From Mesostigma viride (lineage: Eukaryota > Streptophyta > Mesostigmatophyceae > Mesostigmatales > Mesostigmataceae): 64,000 nt of DNA. The notes under the pieces were generated by a model that did not search any database, was not told the origin of the DNA, and was given only the letters and a program-made list of their open reading frames with translations. This document shows, one piece after another, positions 23,121 to 36,155 of this stretch. Where the stretch lies: contig RPFO01000080.1 of NCBI GenBank assembly GCA_009746045.1, forward strand, positions 1,702,183-1,766,182. Direction: 5' to 3'. Positions within the stretch are counted from its first letter, which is position 1; each line of letters opens with the position of its first letter. Both the position numbers and the translations under genes were made by a program.

Positions 23121-23134
23121 TTGGTATCGGAGGA
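23121..23134 (+). promoter_or_regulatory. Primer-binding site, initiator tRNA-Met type
   Basis: TTGGTATCGGAGG directly follows the LTR. It matches the common plant-type PBS TGGTATCAGAGC at most positions, indicating priming by the 3' end of tRNA-iMet. Confidence 0.75.
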
Positions 23135-23348
23135 TCTCTACTTTGGTGTTTCTCTTGAAGTCGCAACCTTCCGGGTAGTACAACGTTGATCAGATGTCTG
23201 TCATCCGAGAAGATTCATAGAGTTGCGGAAAACTTATGGTGTTACAGACTGAGACACATCCTGATGTGACTGTCTTGCTCTGTAACACTAGAAGTCAGCC
23301 GTAACCGTTGTCTCTACTAGGCAGACGATCGCGACTCCATGTGGAAGT

Positions 23349-26300
23349 ATGAGTAGTTCGAAGACACAATCACCTTTACCCCCTACTAATCAAGGTTCGA
23401 GCGATCCGTCATCATCTCTGGAACCCATTGCTAGGGAAGGTGCTGAGACAACTACTCATACTCCACGGCGTCAACTTAATTTCAATCGTACTTCTATGAC
23501 TGAAGTGAGGCGGGTTACACAAATATCACCTTCATCCTTACGGAACCAGGTGTGGGCGACCTTCTTCTCCTTCACCTCTCCCTAGAAAAGGGTGTTGCAT
23601 AAGCCATTATTAACGCACCACTACGTCACCGTCCCTTTCTTTAAATTCGTGCAATATTTCATTGACAAGCGTCCTTACTTACGGGCTTTCGGCTGGCTGG
23701 CCGCATCGTGCTGAAGTCCGACCACCGCCCTGTCTGTCGTGGCTGCTGACGCCGCAGTCTCCGCCTAGCTCCAAACATCTTTATATATCGGCATTACGCA
23801 AGTGTTGCTACGTTTCGAGCAGGGCAATGCGGAGTGTTGGGCCAGCAGCTCAGCAGGTCCGGCTCCAGAATCCTGCTAGGAGCTGTCTTTTTTCCCTGCA
23901 GGCTCTGTTTTCGGCCAGGATGACATGGCGCTACGGGTTATGGCTGAGCCGACGCACTGTTGCTGCCGACGGCACCTATCACCCGGTTTCCGGGTTGCGG
24001 CTGCACGCACGACCACCACCGCGACCGCCTGACGACGTCGCCGTCTAAGGTTGTTTTTTTCCCGGTGCTGCTTTTCTTTGACGACATTTTTACGGTGTGG
24101 CTCAGGTTACACCTCGTGTCTTTTGAGGGTGGCTCCGGATGAGCGGACAGTAGGGATTAATGGCTGCCCTTTTATGCAAGGTTCCTTTTGCACTCACTTG
24201 AAAATCTTTCAGGATCCTTTTCTTCCGTGCATGGGCAGCCTACCCTTGCTGTTTAGGGACTGTGGCACGTCCTTAATTCACGCGTGGCCAAACATTTGTT
24301 TCAGATGTGGGGGAAACTCTTCATTTTCTTGTTGGGCATCATGATAGTGGAGGCGTTCTAGGTTGAGCTTTGGTTCCTCCCACGTGTATGGTGGTTTGAT
24401 CTTGGTGGGGAGGAGAACAACGACATCTGTGTTGTTCCCACTAGCATCATGGTACTATGGGCAGGGCGAGCTCCCTAGGAGTTGTCCAGATTGGTGGCAG
24501 CTACGTCTGGTTACCCTGAGCAATTTTTTGCGGGGGAGTGGACATCCTGGATGTCTGCAATGTAATTTCCAGACGGCATCACACATGCCAGGGCAGAACA
24601 ACAGCATTTACGGGGTTTCCACTATCATACTTGGACAGCTGTGTCTAGTTACCCTGAGAAAATTTCTGCGGGGGAGTGGATATCCCAGGTCTGCCAAAGG
24701 GTTGCCAGATGCTATCATGGAGGCATATGGCATGGTAGATGCCACCACATCAGGGGACATCGGGATACCTGCAGTGGGTTGTCCCCTAGAGGGTATCACA
24801 CGTGCACCCACGAGTTGCCAGGTGTCTCTTGCATGGGTTGCCCACTGGCTAGACGGTGTCCTTTGACACATGTTCCCAGAGGGGGTGGACCACTTGCTTG
24901 ACAACGTCCCTTTACAAGTGGGGTGTGGGTCACTTGCCAGTTGGGGCCCTTACCTGCGCCAGACCATTGTGACCACGCATTTACTTCTCCCAGGACATGA
25001 TGGTTACCACTGCTTGTTGGCAGATGGTCCCTGTTGGGCCTAGGAGGTGCACTAGGACAGCAAGTATGGACACCAGGGCTGCTGTCATAGTTCTTATCTG
25101 TGAATATATCTGATATAGTTCTCAGATCAGAATTTTTGACACTGGTCAAGGCGTTTTTAGGCCCATTTTTTCGACTTTTGGGCAGTTCTGCTGGCTGTTG
25201 GACCACCTCAGGCCCTTGTGCTCCTCCGGCTTAGGAGTTCTGGCTACCTGGCACTTGGTAGTAGCCCTGTTCGAGTCTGCTATCTTAACAGGTTGGCAGT
25301 CTGTGGCTTGCCTACTAGGCAGTTTTTCTGAGTGCCATAGTGAAGAGTGCTGGCTCCTTCCTGCAGCCTGATTGACGTTCAGTCAGGGCAGTTGACAGCA
25401 TGTGGTCCTTCTTCCAAGCAGCTTCCGGAGCCAAGCTCATTGGTGTCCGTTCCAGGCCTCCTTCAAGCAGCTTAGTCACTTTTCCACAGCGTGACCGGCG
25501 CAAGCAGCTAGTCTTGGTTGTCCAGTCAGGCAATAGCTGTGTTGGATACCCACATGTGGGGGTGACGCTGATTGGGCGTTGTGGCAGTAGCCTATTGGGG
25601 GCTTGAGGTCAGTGGGGGATTGGTGACTTGTCTATGGCGGGCATGGCACATGGGGGCGACGTTGGAGAGTATCCTGGTGGTGGACTAGTGCTGTTGGTGA
25701 TGACTGCAAGCACTCATGGTGGCGACTGCAAGCACTCAATGGTGGAGACTTCATCAAGCACTGCATGGTGGCCACTGGCGACTCTGGTGACTTGGGGACG
25801 CCCAAGTGACGCGTATCTGTAATGCTGGTGCCTGCTCCTGACGCTGTGTTGGGTCCTGCCTGCTGGTGGACATCAAGCCAGCCTTGTGCAGATGAGTAAC
25901 CTCCTACCCTTGCTTTGCCCTGCTATGGACTTATCCTTGCTTGCATGGTGCCAGGATGGCTTGTTGTCTTGATAGTACACCATCCGCCCTTGAGCTGATT
26001 GCTTGCACAGCATGATGGTTGTATGAATGGGACTGCTTGCACGGGGGGTCTGGCATCATGTTTGCGTGGGTAGGATGTCCTTGTGGGTTGGATGATGGGC
26101 GGGATCAACGGAGCTACAACTGTGGGGCCGGCTGGAATCTTTGGCATGACAGTGATGACAATGGTGCCCACTCCGTTGACTCTTAATTGAGGCGTTGGAC
26201 TACTTGGTGCTGGGCGGGGGCTCACATGAGCTTAGAGGTGTGGGTTAGTTGGGGGACCCATTCAGCCCTCTATCACCCTTACAACCTGCCTCATGTGCAT

Positions 26301-29272
26301 CAGTATCCGTGGTACACTGACATTAATACCATTTGGCAGTCTACGTGGTCCACGGACGTGGATACTACTTTCCATGCTTTGACTAGGGGGACATGGTTCA
26401 GTCTACTTGCTAGGGCCCTGCCAAGCTGAGGGTGTATCTGTTTGATGACTGATGGCCTCATCCAGCATACCCTTACGCTGCCCTACTTGTGCAACCTTGT
26501 CTTGGGCTCCTTCGATCCTAATGCCCACATTACCTTGCATGGTAGTGCCACCTGGATGGTTGCGGGGAGTGATGTTGTTGCTGGGGCCCTGCCAAGCTTG
26601 GGCACATCAGTTGGCTGATTGGTGATTGCTTTCAGTCTGCTCTCAAGCTGCCTTGTATGCAACTCTATCTTGGACACTTTGCTGTAGTTCCCACCCCATC
26701 TTTAGTCATGAGGTGCATAGGACGTCTTAATAGAGCGACCCTGCAGGCCACCAGTGGTTTAGTGGGCTGAGAGACTTGCCTCCCCCACCCTTCTCTGGTT
26801 GGCTGGGCCTCTGTCTTCACGCGTATCCCATGGCGTTTGTTCCTGCTAGGTCATGCTGTCAATCTTGGGAAGCTGATACCAGGATTATTACAGCTTATTC
26901 TACGCAGAGGGGTGGAATTATTAGGCATGCTGGTAGTCTCCAGTTTACCAGTTATGCTGAGGGGGATTTGTGTGGGGAGCAGGGCGTGCAGGGGATTGGG
27001 CTGCACCTAACCCTTGCATGGGGGTAGCGTGTGCTACGATTTACAAGTTGGGGCATACCGTTCATAATGCTGGTGAGGCATTACTGATCTTCTGCTATCC
27101 CTCTCAAGGCTGTGGATGGTTTTCCCAGGCATCTTATGGAGAAATAGTGTGCCTTGTGATTATCATAGGCCACTGGCTATGGGTTTGAGTGTACTAGCTA
27201 CTAAGGAGATGTGGCTTTACCTCACTCTCACTCCTTTGGTGCGGCTGGAGGGGGGGAATTTTGTTCTGGTGGGGAGGAGATCTGTGAGGATCATAGCGTG
27301 GATTCACCCTGGGATTTCAGTTCATCCTGTCGGGCTCACCTCATAGATCCCTGACTATGTGGTATCCTGGTTTCGCTGGCCATCGGTGGGCTATTTTGGC
27401 TGTGCTTGTGGCACCTCCCCAACCTGCTGACGGGTACCCACTGGTGACAACCCTGTCCACGGCCTCTCTTCATCATGGGTGTACTTCTGAGATACCCTTG
27501 CTCTTCCTGAGGCGACCCTGTTGGCGACGTCTTCCTGCTGGATTGCTCCTGCCTCTTGGTGACTGCACTTCCACCTGGGGCGCTGTTGACGTTTCCTCGT
27601 TCCAGTTTGCGTGGACTGACGGGTGTCAGCAGGCCTTGGACTTGCTGCAGCAGAAGCTCACGCCAGCCCCTGTGTTAGGATTGAGCATTCTTGGAATCCA
27701 CCCAGCCTGCTATGACCTGTTGGTGATCTGAGGGAGGTCCCCAGTTGGGATGGATTGGGGATTTATTATGGCTCGGTTACCTGCCACTCTGTTGTGGTGA
27801 TACAGCATCTGTCCCTGACTACCTCTTCCCTTGAGAAGGGCTGGAATCTTTGGGTGTGCTGTGGTGACTAGCTTTGATGAGCCTTGGACCCTGGCAGCCC
27901 AGTTAGTTATGGGGGGTTGGCTGTATAGAGGGTTAGCCTTGCTACATGACACTCTGCTTCCTGCCCTGATCAAGCAGGAGAGTTGTCAGTATTTCGTGGC
28001 ATGGATCCCTGTGGATGACCCGTTATCCCTGGGAATGTCAGGCTTGTCTTTCACCCGTGGACTCTAGCTGAGGGAGGGTGGTGTCCCAGAACATGGAGTG
28101 GCCTCGCCTTGTTTGGCTTAGGTGCCTTGATCCTGTTTACTCCTTCTTGGATTCATGTGGACTCATTGAATCCGACGGGGATCTGAGTTGAGTGGGATGG
28201 ACTCTGGTGGGAGTTTGGTTGGACTAAGCTGAGATGACATCCAGATTTTGGTGACCAGTTTCTGAGGATGGTTGAGGGGATCTGAGCTTGGATGGCACAT
28301 GGAGAGTGACTTCTGTGTTGTACCCTCGACATATGGAGTGGTTCACCTAGGGCTTGATTCCTGGTATGATTAAGACACGTGGGTCATGTTCTGCATGCAC
28401 GTCTTCGTGTACCAGACCAATAGTATATACCTGGAGGTTTCTACCTTGGTGCTGCTGAGTGGCCTATGTGGATCATAGGAACTGCACGGGCCCCTGTGAC
28501 CACTATGAGACTTTGGCCAAGGCGTTGGCTGCACTCAACAGAGAGGAGGGGGAGGTGAGCTCTGAAGGCTATGTGGAGGAGGTCCTATCTCAGCTGCACA
28601 CAAGCCTGTATGAGAGTGGCTCCCCTTTTTGTGGCTCATCTGCTGCATAGGATGTATGCATTGTCACCAGGACCTGAGATTGACATGAGGCCTGCTGAGG
28701 GGCCGGTCATGCTGGCAGCCTTACCTGAGGCCTTGAAGGAGGCATTTACTCAGTTGCAGCCAGTGAGTATGGGAGAGGCTTCCTACATGGAGCTGTTGGA
28801 GTTTTCAGTTCAGAAGGGTGACTTTGATTTGGTTCCTTCTTCCTCCAGCTCTGCCAGAAGGTGTTTTCCTTTGGAGACTTCTAACCTCTTTTGCAATCCA
28901 GGGTTGCCCAAGTACACTGTGGAACTTAAGGTCCGTCAGACGCCACTAAGGGTGCTGGTGCCTCTGATAGGTGCTAAGTGGTCGGTGGTCAAGACCTTTC
29001 TGCAGTTCTGGTGGGCGTACAGATCATGGGTGAGCAGGCACAAGACGTCCTCTACTTGGGTGATGGACCCTGAGAGTCAGTCTGTGGTGCTCCTCTCCTA
29101 TCCAGGGGCATGCCTTCGCTATGCTGCCCAGATGGTGGCAGGAGCTGCTGAGACTTGCGTGGTGTTGCAGGTCAGCAGGAACTGGCCAGAGTTGGCCCAC
29201 ATGGTGGAGCAGTTTCCCATGTGTGGACTCAAGGGCAAGGATGGCCTGAATGGGGATTGGTATAGCCTGTGA
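23349..29272 (+). pseudogene. Decayed internal (gag-pol) region of the LTR retrotransposon
   Basis: The start at 23,349 (MSSSKTQSPLPPTNQGS, then ARE...TTHTPRRQL) is Ser/Pro/Thr-rich, like the N-terminus of a gag. Beyond it no frame exceeds 233 codons. RT/RNase H-like traces appear at ~24,078 and ~27,605, too far apart (3.5 kb) for a normal pol, so the region is rearranged or largely replaced. Two diverged copies of GTTACCCTGAG-AATTT-TGCGGGGGAGTGGA lie at 24,511 and 24,649. The 233-codon frame at 28,571-29,272 has no recognised domain. The aspartic-protease and integrase motifs were not found. Confidence 0.5.
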
Positions 29273-29615
29273 GGAACAGGGCTGAGAAGGAAAGGGGGCT
29301 TTGGATTGTGGTGTGAGGGGGGGATTCCAGGATGGATGATGGGGGGGCTCCAGTCCAGTTCTGATGTTCCAGTCCAGAGTTCCAGGTTCCAGGATGCTGA
29401 ATGGAAGACCTTGTATTATGAGATGTGTTTATCTGGATTTATAGTAGATGAGGTAGTGACTTGTCTGCTGTAGAAACCTGTGACTAGATGTTTATGAGAT
29501 AGGAGGCCCTGTTTCCAGGGATGTAAAAACCCATCTGCTTTTCCCAAGAGATGGTGGATTTCTGTTCAATGTTCCTCTGCCTTCAAGAGTTGGCTATTGG
29601 ACCTGGGAGGTCCAG

Positions 29616-29631
29616 TTTTGAGGGGGAGATA
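29616..29631 (+). promoter_or_regulatory. Polypurine tract
   Basis: TTTTGAGGGGGAGATA lies immediately upstream of the 3' LTR, the expected primer for plus-strand synthesis. Confidence 0.8.
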
Positions 29632-30411
29632 TGTAACAAGCAAAAATGACTTTGTTGTTACATCCTTTGTTTTGTGAATGTTTGGCTTTTATTTGAGGAC
29701 TTTTGGATCAGTATTGAGAAAGTTATGAGGTTTCTAAGACGACGGTACTTGGAGCTGATACTTTGTCAACCAACTGATAGGAACCCTCATTGGTCGTGGC
29801 CTGATCCACGTAGGGTTGTAGTTTGTTGGCTGATACTACTGCTAGGAGCCCTCATTGGTCGTGGCCTGATCCACGTGGGGTTGTAGTTTGTTAGTTGGTA
29901 CTATTGAGTCTTAAATGCTCCTTTGGGACTTCAGTGCTTACGACAGATTTAGGATCTCATGGAAAGATTCTGCCAGGCTGTGTGTGGTGTTGTTCTGTTC
30001 TGTGTGACTAGGATGGATACGAAGATCTTGTATAGAATCCCATGGTTCTGATTGGTTCTCTTCAGGCTAAGGTTGGAGCAAGTTCGACAAGCACGTCGAT
30101 ATCAAGGACGTGGGGTCGCCATTGTTGTTTACGTTGGTTTTGATTCACCATGGTATAATAAAGCTTGTCTTTGTTGTCCATTCATAAGAGCCCCTTGGCT
30201 ATAGACGTCCTTCAGTTCCACAGAGGTCGTCTATACACGAGCTTGTCTTTGTGTCTACAAGGGGTTGTGATTCCCTAAATCACGTGCTGTGGAATTTCCA
30301 TCTCAACGTTGCTCGGATACTTGAAGTTCTGCGACTCAGGAAAGCAACCCAGGTAAAAGATCTTTCATATTGGACTGTGGATGATGCTGATGATCATTTT
30401 TAGTCGTTACA
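29632..30411 (+). repeat. 3' LTR
   Basis: 780 bp, identical to the 5' LTR except for GTGAATG for GTGAACG near the start and GTCGTGGCC for GTCGTAGCC. It is followed by the duplicated CACGC. Confidence 0.9.
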
Positions 30412-31434
30412 CACGCAAGCAATGCCTATCATCAAGGATTAATTAATGCCTATCAACAAGGAGACAATCATGCTTGTTAAATTTCCTAGGACCCACAACT
30501 GGGGGGTCGTAGTCTTTGACAATGTCCGCCTGGGCAACGCTGCTAATCCTACATATCCGAGGTCCCATGTCTGCATAAGAGGGGTTGAGCGGATGACGCC
30601 AACAGTGTCTGTGCTCTGCATGTCAGCTAAAATCATATCGCGGAGACAAACATATGGCGGTATGTCCAATGTTGGCCACTGCGTCGCCTAACAGGTTCGT
30701 TCTTACATGGTCGGCAAGGGCCTGACCATGTAAGAAGATATCTCCCTGGCTGGCCAGTCCACAAGGAACCAGCAGGGACCTCATCTGAATCAACCTGATT
30801 TATTAACTAACTACTTAAGGGGAGGGTCCCATAGAAATATATCAAAACTTACCCCCCCTAATAACTACAGAAATGCAACTGACAACCACTGAATGATGTT
30901 TGGGGACCATAAACATGATGTTTGGGCATGCATACCACCACTTGTTGGGGGTACTACCCCCAGCCATACACCGGCTATGAGCTAAAAATAGAAAAAAACG
31001 CTGTCCGGGGCACATCTTGCCCAGAACAGTGGGAGAACCAGTTGCATGAAAAAAGCACACCCCATATAAAAATGTCATGGGACATCGTTTCTACCTAATT
31101 GGATCAACAAAATCAGCACATCCCTTTGAGTTATTAATTTTTGGGCCAAAAATACGCTTTTTTAGGCGGGGCGTCCCCATACACACTCATAACACATCAA
31201 TTAGGCCTGAAAAGCACAAGTCAAATTCTGTCATGACCATAGAAGGCACTGTCAAAGTTTGGTGGCATTCTGAGCTCAGCTGTAGCAGTTATTAATTTTG
31301 GCAGTTGGCCACCTGTGCAGACGCTAAGGAAGGCATTAGTGAGTATTAAGGCACACTAACACTTCCTATGCCATCCAAAAGGCTCCTGACCAGGCCCAAT
31401 TCGACCACAATGTACAAGGAGGTGGCTGGGCACG
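30412..31434. other. Host sequence between the LTR element and viral block II
   Basis: No gene supported. A hairpin with an 11-bp stem (CTTACATGGTC ... GACCATGTAAG, 11-nt loop) lies at 30,705-30,737. Two similar TATCA-CAAGGA-TAAT units occur at 30,427-30,465. The junction with viral sequence falls near 31,435. Confidence 0.5.
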
Positions 31435-34400
31435 TCATGTGCCCTTGCCTGACGACGCGTTCGTCCCGTTCTCGGTCGCCGTCAGGTTCGAGTTCGTGAA
31501 CGCGACGTTGGCGATCGTGGAGGCGGACACGCCCACGGCCGAATAGACGGACGTCCCGGTCGCGTCCCACGCGAACCCCCCCATGATGTGTCCGTGCGCC
31601 TGGATCATGTCCCTATTGTGTGCGTTCACACCCGTGCCGCTGTCGTCGTCCGCGATCGCCAACAGGGCTCGTACCGCGCTAGGCCCCGACGCGGTCTCGT
31701 TGGGGTCCGTCCACGTCCCGGACGCGAAACACGAGGTCGTCACTCGCGTCATCTGGCCCAGGTTGCGCGGCCGTTTGCACGACGCGCTCAGGTACGTCCG
31801 CCAATACCCGAAGATGTCCCGCGTCCACGCCACGTAAAACTTTCGCATGTCACGAAACGGGTCGCCCAGCTGCAACCCGGTCACGTTGGTGAACGACCCG
31901 TTGTAGACCCCCGCCTGGTTGGATTGGCCGGACCCCGTATTCGCGAAGTACAAGGTCGATATTGCCTGGTTGTCCGCGGGGATGAGCTGCTGCACCTCGG
32001 CAAGCGTGAGCGCGTGGTTGAAGAATCTCACGTTGCTCCATTCCGAGTTCGTGCTCGGCTTGTAGTATCCGCCGATATACAGGTTCTTCGCGGTGATGGG
32101 CGTCGTGAGACCGACGGAGGGCGTGTTGGGCGTGTACTCCACTCCGTTGACGTACAGACGAGTGGACATGTTATACTTGCGCACGAAGGCGATGTGGTAG
32201 GTCTCCCCTGCCACGACGGTGACCGCGGGGCTGCCGTATGATGTGATCGTGCTCGTGTCCTGGCGAAGTTGGATCATCATACTCCCGCCCGTGACCATCA
32301 ACGACAGCGACTCCGGCCCGCTCACGATCGTACCGTAAGAAAACAAAAGGCCTTCTGATGATGTCATCGCTTTCCACGTGAAGGCGACGCTGAACGTGTA
32401 GTCGCTGTATGCCGCGTTCGTGAGGCTCATTGTGTAGTAGTGGAGATTTGACACGGTGGCAGTGCACACCACCTTGTTGCCCGTGATAGTGCACAACGTC
32501 CCCGTCTGGGTGGCGACGGGGTTGTTGGCCGTCGTCTGTATCAACCCCGTGTTGTTCGGACTGTTCGCCGCGAACAGCCATTCGCCGTCCGCGCCGTTCG
32601 CGAACTGCACGTAATCGATCACGATCGCCTGGTCCGTGTTCACTCTCTGAGTCCTTCCTAGTCGGAGATACGCGTCGGCCGCCACGATCTTCACGTTAAA
32701 CAGACCGCTGGCCGATACGCCGGAGAACGTCCACGTCGACAGATTCTGCTCCACTCCGTCGTACCAGAATCGGAATATCTTGCTCCCGTCGAGAATGCCG
32801 GAATTGACGCCCGATACGTCGCTGATGAGCGAGCTGTGGAATCTCTGCAGTTTGTACGTGTGGTAATTCCCGTCGATGGGACTCGACGGGAGACCGGAAA
32901 CCAGCGTGCTGATCTTGTTATCCGTCGCCTGGGTCAAACGAGTTTTGTTGCATTCCGTAGCCAACATCAGAGAAGACCCCGTGCAAAGGATGGAAATGCG
33001 CTCTCCGTTGCCAGGACCAGCAACATCTTGTCCGATCGTCAGAATATTAAACGGACTAGTCGACCCTGTCGCACTCGTCCTCATCCGCACTTGCACTACA
33101 AAGCTGCCGAACCCGTCGTCCGACGCGCTCCCTTTCCAATTCGTGCACAGGTCCGTGGCCAATACGTAATTCGTGTTCGGTCCGATACCGGACGTCGCTC
33201 CGATGGAAAGCACGCCCCCGCTCACGGTCCCGCGGAAACGGTGTACGACCCGCTCGTCCCGCTGCCCGAGTTGGTGAGGTTCGTGAATTGCCAATCGCCC
33301 AGGCATTGGGAGAGAGCGACCTTCGAATTGGTGTACTTTGCGATATCTCCCGACGCCGCCATTTTGCTGTTGTCCATATACCCCACCACCGCCGCCCCGA
33401 GGTTACTGCCGACGTCGACCTCCCAAAGTTCCCGGAACGCGGACGTGTAGTTGTCCGCCGTCTGTCTGAAAAACACGTTGTTGACCGTCGTGGCCCCGAT
33501 GCTGTTCTTTCCGATCAGAGTCGTGTACGCGTCCGGCCATCCGGTCCCCGCTACCGTGTACGTCACGGGAGACGCCGTCGTCGCGTTAGGCGCGAAGTAC
33601 GACACCAATTCTTGACCCCCCGTCCTCGCGGTGCCCGGGTAGATCCTCGGACGTTCCGCCTGCGTCGACAAGAAGTCCACGTTCGTCCGCTGCTTGACAA
33701 GAAGCGACGTCGGGATCGCGGCGTTGTAGACGGCGACGTTCTTGTACGCCAACCCCTGCACCCTCGTGTAGGTCGTGTCGTTCGTCTCCGCGTACAACAT
33801 CAAGTAAAAGTCGCTGTTATCCGTGCACGTCCATTCCACGCTCGCGCTCCCCGACGCCGGTACGGTCGTCGGCAGCTGCACGCCGTTCACGAACCACTCG
33901 TGGTACTTCGACCCTGACGACAGATACCTCTTCAGGGCCACTCGGTTCCAGGCGTCGTAACGGAAGTAACTCGTGGCCGCGAACGTGCTGGCATCTGTCA
34001 CGGCGGACCCCACGCGCAGGAATATCTTGTCCGCCGAACCGTCCACGCCCATCCCGACGTAGTCCGTGGTGGCGCGGCTGCCGTAGCGGAAGAGCGCGAT
34101 TTTCGTGTACGATCCGGCGGCGGGACTGGGCACGTACACGTCCATCGACAAGGTCCATTCCTGCGAGGCGCCGGCGGAGTCGCTGGGGAAGATGACGTTA
34201 GGAGGGTAGGGACGCGTGCCCACCGGCTGGGAGCGATACAGCAGCGCTCCGAACCCGTCGCCGGCCGAGCTCGCCGAGTAGCTCACGACCTTGTCGCCCG
34301 CCTTCATCTCCCCGTAGAGGGTCGTGTCCATATGCATGGCCGTCCCGTTGACTACGTCGTACGGCCCGCTCTCGTCGAAATTCCAGAAGGCGATCAGGTT

Positions 34401-35780
34401 GTCGTTATGGGTCACCACCCCCTCGAGGTTCGTACCCAGAGTGTCCACCACGAACGTGCTCATCGCGCTTTTGTTGGACGCCGCATCGGCCGCGACGAGA
34501 TAGATGTAAAACACGTTGTTCTCGTCCAAGTTGGCGAACTGCACCTGTCCCGTCAACGCCCCCGCGTTTCCTTGCATCGAATCGAACTTGCGACTGACGA
34601 ACCCGGTCGCATCCAGCGTGTTATCCCACACATTCTGCGAAGTCGCCGTGTTCTTGGCGCGGTCGTACGCGTTCGCCACGACGACCAGGTTATTGGAGGA
34701 GGCGTCGACGAAATTGTGCGTCACGGTCGCCGTGGTGTCCACCAAGGCGTACGACGGCGCGGGAGTGCTAGAGGGGGCGGCGACGTCGGCGGAGAAGGAG
34801 GAGTCGCTTCCCTCGAGAACGACGGAGAGGGACATGGTCCCCGCCTCCGTCACGGCGGCCGTCGTCACCTTTGCGCGGATTCGATACCCTTTCCCGGACT
34901 TCAACTGGACCTTCGTGAACCCGGTGATCGAAGTCGAGAGGCTCCATGTCGAGCTGGTGGCGTTCCATCTGGCGTTCGATACGGTGAGACCGGACGTCTC
35001 GATCACGCGGACGACCTCGCTCGCGTATTCGACGGGCTCCGCTGCCAGATCCCCGATTCCCACGGATATGGTGATCGACTCGTTCGTGGCGGCGGCCGTG
35101 ATGGGGATATCGTACGCCGTCACGGTGATTTTCGTGACGTCGAGGTCGGAGGTCGGGGGGAAGGTGTTTCTAGGAGCGTAGGTGGTCACCTCGGGAACTC
35201 CGCCGACGTACGCCTCTTTCCACACGCCCCCGTTCACGTCGCTTTGAGTGAGAGTGAGACAGAACGGAGTGGAGGCGTACAGGATCGGGGGGTAAGTGAC
35301 GAGGACCCACGCGCCTCCCGAGTACGACAGTACTTGTCCGTCCGCGGGCGCCCCCGAAATGGTGACATCGGTCATATCGTCTAACGTCGGCGTAACCACC
35401 CAGTGCTTTCCGTACACGTCGACGTAGTTCTTCGGGACCAGGGACGAACCGTCCGCCGCGTTGTAATCGATATCGTTGCCGGTAGGGTTATCACTGTGCG
35501 AGGGGAGCCGCAAGTGAGCGTGACTCGACACGCCGTCGGACGCCAACGTGAGGGTGCCGTCGATTTGGATATCTTCGTAAAAGGTCAACGTGCCACCCGA
35601 CGGGGCGACCGTGTCGTCGACCATGTCGCCGAAGTAGTTCACGTGTTCGTACCATTGATTGTTTACAAGGCGGTCGACTCTCAAGGCTCCGTCGATGTTA
35701 CGAAAACGCCAATGGGCGGTGTCGGACTCGAGGCCTAGTGTTTGCAATCGAACGTCGGCCTGGTGCCATTGCAGAGACAT
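31435..35780 (-). pseudogene. Giant viral fibre/adhesin with LamG (ConA-like) lectin domains, one frameshift
   Basis: Reading from ATG 35780, the N-terminal ~150 residues resemble phage tail-fibre heads, including LDDMTDVTISGAPADGQVL, a known fibre motif. Beta-sandwich repeats follow. Then come two ConA-like/LamG modules: one around NLIAFWNFDESGPYDVVNGT with WTLSMDVYVPSP (34,400-33,600), and one near the C-terminus with YTFSVAFTWKAM, YHIAFVRKYN, LYIGGYY and WSNVRFFNHALTLAEVQQL, the LamG_3 signature. The first frame ends at 33,222 and the second starts at ~33,240, so a 1-nt shift splits a protein of ~1,450 residues. Such proteins bind host glycans on virions. The C-terminus ends exactly where viral composition gives way to host, so the 3' end may be truncated. 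Confidence 0.75.
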
Positions 35781-35831
35781 GGTATTGTTAATCTTGCACT
35801 TTACTTTTTTTTCTTGTATGGTAGGTATACA

Positions 35832-36155
35832 ATGTCAGGAGTTCTAACGAGTTCCAGAATGGTCACCGGCGTAACCCTGTTCGTCCTCGCCCTGTCTCTG
35901 TTTTCGTCCATCCAGAACGTCGTCGCACTTAGAAAGGCGAATAAGAAGGTGACCGAAGACAGCGTTACAGCGTCGATCAAACTCGCACTTTATACCACAT
36001 GGATTCCCTTCCTCACGACCGGTGTGTTAGCCGCGTTGTTCCTCCAGAATCTATGCCGTAGTGACCTCGGTTTCCTAAGAGGGCCGTGCGGCTTTCTAAA
36101 GAACGCCGCCTCAACAGCAACAGCTACAGTCGGAGAACCAAAGCTTAGTGGATAA
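35832..36155 (+). CDS. Small two-TM viral membrane protein
   Basis: I choose ATG 35832 (MSGVLTSSRMVTG) because the upstream in-frame residues overlap the fibre gene's 5' end. The 107-residue product has a hydrophobic segment at ~10-28 (VTGVTLFVLALSLF), a charged loop (RKANKKVTEDS), a second hydrophobic segment at ~55-75 (WIPFLTTGVLAALFL), and a Cys/Gly-rich tail. It is transcribed divergently from the fibre across 51 bp containing a T9 tract. Its 3' end overlaps the convergent minus-strand gene by ~11 bp. No family recognised; an inner-membrane or virion membrane protein is plausible. Confidence 0.65.
   Translation: MSGVLTSSRMVTGVTLFVLALSLFSSIQNVVALRKANKKVTEDSVTASIKLALYTTWIPFLTTGVLAALFLQNLCRSDLGFLRGPCGFLKNAASTATATVGEPKLSG

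Larger units (their letters stand above)
22341..30411 (+). mobile_element. Complete LTR retrotransposon, 8,071 bp, non-autonomous, Ty3-like traces
   Basis: Two 780-bp LTRs (TGTAAC...GTTACA) flank a 6.5-kb interior, and the 5-bp duplication CACGC lies on both sides (22,336-22,340 and 30,412-30,416). The LTRs differ at two positions that I can see, so insertion is recent. The interior has a primer-binding site and polypurine tract but only short ORFs in shifting frames. Traces of Ty3/gypsy pol remain: FFDDIFTVW, an RT-box-like match near 24,078, and FAWTDGCQQALDLLQQKL (~27,605), the RT/RNase H junction. A young copy with decayed coding sequence implies mobilisation by a partner element. Confidence 0.9.

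Noticed and set aside
24070-24110. Intact RT catalytic site (FFDDIF) in the LTR element
   Set aside because: Flanking RT blocks could not be found in the same frame and the RNase H trace is 3.5 kb away; kept only as a trace.
33288-35738. Long plus-strand ORFs (111-350 codons) opposite the fibre gene
   Set aside because: Arg/Val/His-rich shadows of the high-GC fibre gene, without family features.
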